A stretch of DNA of 64,000 nt from Nocardia sp. NBC_01730 (GTDB taxonomy: Bacteria; Actinomycetota; Actinomycetes; Mycobacteriales; Mycobacteriaceae), in assembly GCF_035920445.1 (NCBI RefSeq), contig NZ_CP109162.1:682001-746000 (forward strand), written 5' to 3'; not shown here. Position 1 is the first letter of the stretch. The text below holds more notes on this DNA, generated by a model. It was not told where the DNA came from. It searched no databases and saw nothing but the letters and a program-made list of their open reading frames with translations.

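Larger units (their letters stand above)
36840..64000 (+). repeat. DUF1023-like alpha/beta-hydrolase modules, apparently inactive
   Basis: At least seven units share the DUF1023 (Abhydrolase_8) plan: WPxxVRxxLxxxYPxVL, GxPxAVRDxAxRxxL, PTPENVAxLAELD, LPGHPxVxLL and a GDxxTA strand. The GDxxTA motifs start at 37164 (GDLDTA), 43428 (GNTRTA), 49515 (GDLANA), 54249 (GDVRTA), 57411 (GDTATA) and 59085 (GDVDIA). A seventh unit begins at about 63715 and is cut by the window end. Where the nucleophile elbow GHSxGS would be, I read VGHHAAD, VGRGEGS, VGNDEPT and VGYGDGV, so the catalytic serine looks absent. In ESX loci DUF1023 is normally a separate enzyme; here it seems reused as a structural unit. 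Confidence 0.65.

Noticed and set aside
38040-63869. Many minus-strand frames of 300-990 codons opposite the giant gene
   Set aside because: All have Arg/Gln/His-rich shadow composition and no domains; they are expected opposite a long GC-biased coding frame.
30306-64000. Giant ORF as a nonribosomal peptide or polyketide synthase
   Set aside because: No condensation, adenylation, ketosynthase or carrier-protein motifs were found in the translation.
1-64000. CRISPR arrays, rRNA and tRNA genes
   Set aside because: No regularly spaced repeats, rRNA-like or cloverleaf sequences were noticed; a dedicated scan (tRNAscan-SE, CRISPR finder) was not possible.

Overview
The window looks like a chromosomal accessory region of a high-GC actinomycete, most likely Nocardia or a close relative. 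Evidence: uniformly GC-rich codon use, many GTG/TTG starts, a SARP regulator, P450/ferredoxin genes, a mycobacterial-type desaturase, a HAD/PlsC lipid enzyme and, above all, a type VII (ESX)-type toxin locus. All assignments were made by reading translations by eye; no database search was run.

Layout. 0-8 kb: the tail of an unknown gene, an orphan sensor kinase whose response-regulator partner is reduced to a 37-codon remnant, two small exported proteins, a desaturase reading in frame into a patatin-like lipase domain, and a 2H-phosphoesterase-like lipoprotein with an apparent frameshift. 8-14.5 kb: a HAD/PlsC bifunctional enzyme, followed by a gene graveyard with pieces of a flavin reductase, an IS4-type transposase, an iron-type solute-binding protein, a P450 and a ferredoxin reductase. 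A small membrane protein, an AT-rich operator region and an intact two-gene membrane protein/lipoprotein pair lie among the fragments. 14.5-21.2 kb: a compact set with ferredoxin and P450 on the minus strand, a divergent SARP/NB-ARC/TPR regulator, and a DrrA/DrrB-like exporter. The P450 and exporter promoters carry the same triple heptamer array with an exact 11-bp period, so the regulator probably controls both. 21.4-24.8 kb: a minus-strand operon for a lipase-fold protein lacking its nucleophile, a secreted protein of unknown family and two small proteins. 24.8-26 kb: a broken IS630 transposase next to a broken leucine-rich-repeat gene. 26.1-27 kb: a MarR regulator divergent from a SnoaL-like gene, with dyad operators between them.

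28-64 kb: the toxin locus. In order it holds a YezG-type immunity-like protein, an EspC/DUF2580-like small ESX protein, a 56-codon YbaB-like remnant, and one uninterrupted reading frame from 30306 to the end of the window (11,231 complete codons, no stop seen). This giant protein starts with a CpnT-like WXG100-type domain and a Thr/Asn/Gly/Asp-rich linker. It then carries ten diverged papain-fold (toxin glutamine deamidase-like) modules that all keep the Cys and His, interleaved with at least seven degenerate DUF1023-like alpha/beta-hydrolase modules that appear to have lost their nucleophile. Long coiled coils, a three-copy alpha/beta repeat, an array of LacI-type helix-turn-helix repeats and one hydrophobic segment complete the visible part. 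A block of several modules has been duplicated inside the gene. This is the most unusual content of the window.
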